This document shows, one piece after another, positions 4,541 to 5,801 of a DNA stretch of 5,801 nt. Source of the stretch: a bacterium. GTDB lineage: Bacteria > Latescibacterota > Latescibacteria > Latescibacterales > Latescibacteraceae. Numbering within the stretch: the first letter of the stretch is position 1; each line of letters opens with the position of its first letter. The DNA lies in contig JAJFUH010000192.1 of assembly GCA_021372535.1 (NCBI GenBank), positions 1 through 5,801 on the forward strand. Reading direction: 5' to 3'. The notes under the pieces were generated by a model. The model was given only the letters and a program-made list of their open reading frames with translations. It had not been told where the DNA came from and searched no databases. The position numbers were made by a program, and so were the translations under genes.

Positions 4541-5801
4541 ATGAAGATCATTAACGTGATTTTACTTGGGGCTGGCATTATTTTTATGTCAGGTAATGTA
4601 TCAGGCCAGGAATTATGGCGCGAGTACACAAAAGCGGACGGTCTGCCCGCGAACGAGATCCGCGCAATCACAGAGGACGCGAACGGCGCGATGTGGTTCG
4701 GAACCGACGGCGGCGGGGTGGCGAAGTTCGATGGCGAGAAATGGACGGTGTATGGTGAAAAGGACGGGCTGGTCTATAATAAAGCGCGTACTATGGCTCT
4801 TGACAGAGAAAATATTCTCTGGGTAGGTACTCCGCATGGCTTATCGAGCTTCGGCGGCGAGAAATGGACAACGTACACGTCAGAAAACAGCGGACTGGCA
4901 TCGAATCATGTGACATCGATTGAAGTGGATGAGCTTAACAGAAAGTGGTTAGGCACCTATGGCGGTGGACTTGTCTGTTACGACGGCAACACATTTACAA
5001 CCCAGACAAAGAAAGACGGTCTTGCAGATGATTATATCTACTCATTAAAATTACAGGGCAAAGAGATATGGGTAGGAACCGGTCTTGGAGTATCGAGATA
5101 TGACGGTGCGGTTTGGAAAACGTATACCCAGGATAATTCCGGATTGCCGAGTAATCTTGTCACCGCAATTCATATCGATGATGATGGTGTAATCTGGTTC
5201 GGCACTGGAGCGGGCGTCGCCCGTTTCACCGGCAACAACTGGGAAGTGTTCAGCGCTTGTTCACTCTATGACATACTTGAAGATCGTATGGTGTTGTCCA
5301 TTATACGTGACAAAGAAGGAATACTGTTGTGCGGAACATCGACCGGTTTGTGGAGTTTTGATGGTGCTCAATGGCAAAGCTATACGAAGTACGACAGCGA
5401 ATTGAAAGATGACTCATATTTTTGGAGTATATATGAGGATGCTCAGGGTATAAAATGGCTTGGAACAGCAAACATGCTGACAAGCGTCGGTACAAAGGCT
5501 GCTCCATTAAAGAAATCCATCGCGCACCCCATGCAGATGAAAATCACCGGTAACTATCCCAATCCTTTCAATCCTGATACGACAATTGAATTTTACATCC
5601 CCGAGGATGAGCGTATCGACATATCGGTGTACAGTATAACGGGACAGAAGATCAGGACACTCCTCGTTCAGGAAATGCAGGCAGGCACTCACACCGTTGC
5701 CTGGAACGGTAAGGACGACAAAGGTATTCTTGCGTCTTCGGGAGTCTATTTCTTCCGTCTCGAGGCTGGCAAAGCTGTGTTGAATCATCGGATGATGTTT
5801 G
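4541..5801 (+). CDS. Exported seven-bladed beta-propeller protein (Reg_prop type) with FlgD-like/T9SS-style C-terminal sorting domain (3' end cut by window)
   Basis: The frame is open for 420 codons to the window edge. Residues 1-22 form a signal peptide (K3, hydrophobic core, probable cleavage before Q23). Seven repeats of about 42 residues follow, each with a W-x-G-T-like strand: 52-55, 94-97, 136-139, 177-180, 219-222, 263-266 (LCGT, degenerate) and 306-309. Recurrent GLP/GLA turns and FDG/YDG motifs match the Reg_prop repeat of periplasmic two-component sensors. Seven blades would make one closed propeller. Unlike those hybrid sensors, which have about 14 repeats, Y_Y_Y, membrane and kinase domains, this protein goes straight into a C-terminal domain (about 337-420). 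That domain has NYPNPFNP (338-345), TTIEFYIP, VYSITGQKIRTL and WNGKDDKG...SGVYFFRLEAG. These domains mark secreted or surface-anchored proteins in the FCB group. The stop is probably only a few residues beyond the edge. The ligand is unknown. The gene is a separate unit from the redox operon. Confidence 0.9.
   Translation, partial: MKIINVILLGAGIIFMSGNVSGQELWREYTKADGLPANEIRAITEDANGAMWFGTDGGGVAKFDGEKWTVYGEKDGLVYNKARTMALDRENILWVGTPHGLSSFGGEKWTTYTSENSGLASNHVTSIEVDELNRKWLGTYGGGLVCYDGNTFTTQTKKDGLADDYIYSLKLQGKEIWVGTGLGVSRYDGAVWKTYTQDNSGLPSNLVTAIHIDDDGVIWFGTGAGVARFTGNNWEVFSACSLYDILEDRMVLSIIRDKEGILLCGTSTGLWSFDGAQWQSYTKYDSELKDDSYFWSIYEDAQGIKWLGTANMLTSVGTKAAPLKKSIAHPMQMKITGNYPNPFNPDTTIEFYIPEDERIDISVYSITGQKIRTLLVQEMQAGTHTVAWNGKDDKGILASSGVYFFRLEAGKAVLNHRMMF

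Noticed and set aside
5507-5788. Minus-strand ORF opposite the sorting domain
   Set aside because: It is a shadow of the propeller gene, which has a ribosome binding site, signal peptide and conserved NYPNPFNP motif.

Overview
The window holds a compact three-gene redox operon on the + strand, then a strong terminator and an AT-rich spacer, then an exported beta-propeller protein that runs off the right edge. Two things point to an anaerobe or facultative anaerobe of the FCB superphylum (Bacteroidota, Ignavibacteriota, KSB1, Latescibacterota, Marinimicrobia and relatives). The last gene ends in the NYPNPFNP-type FlgD-like/type IX-style sorting domain common in that group. The operon encodes a flavin/iron-sulfur NAD(P)H oxidoreductase core of the kind found in soluble hydrogenases and electron-bifurcating enzymes. 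The phylum cannot be fixed from this sequence alone.

Layout. 1-72: possible tail of an upstream gene, overlapping two inverted repeats. 73-451: AT-rich leader without a convincing long gene but with several inverted repeats and two tiny upstream ORFs, the second meeting the first main gene as TAATG. 452-1564: an intact response-regulator receiver domain fused through a His/Glu-rich helical linker to a NuoE-type [2Fe-2S] subunit. 1552-3456 (13-base overlap): a NuoF-type FMN/NAD(H) subunit with an N-terminal thioredoxin-like [2Fe-2S] domain and a C-terminal pair of [4Fe-4S] clusters. 3501-4064: a short NuoG/HydA-N-terminal-like protein with one [2Fe-2S] and two [4Fe-4S] motifs. It lacks the His-ligated cluster loop and any hydrogenase H-cluster domain. 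4118-4152: rho-independent terminator. 4153-4540: intergenic region with a candidate extended -10 promoter and an 18-bp perfect palindrome plus a third half-site. 4541-5801: signal peptide, seven propeller blades and a C-terminal sorting domain, incomplete at the window edge.

How the genes fit together. The three operon proteins supply the parts of a NuoE-NuoF-NuoG' diaphorase: NAD(P)H and FMN on the F subunit, [2Fe-2S] on the E subunit, and a wire of clusters on F and G'. No terminal catalytic subunit (FeFe or NiFe hydrogenase, formate dehydrogenase, Hdr) is present in the window. The physical partner or electron acceptor is therefore unknown; ferredoxin is the simplest candidate. The most unusual feature is the receiver domain on the NuoE subunit. 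It keeps every phosphorylation residue, so this redox core appears to be wired directly to a histidine kinase rather than controlled through transcription. The propeller gene is a separate transcription unit and no functional link to the operon is visible.
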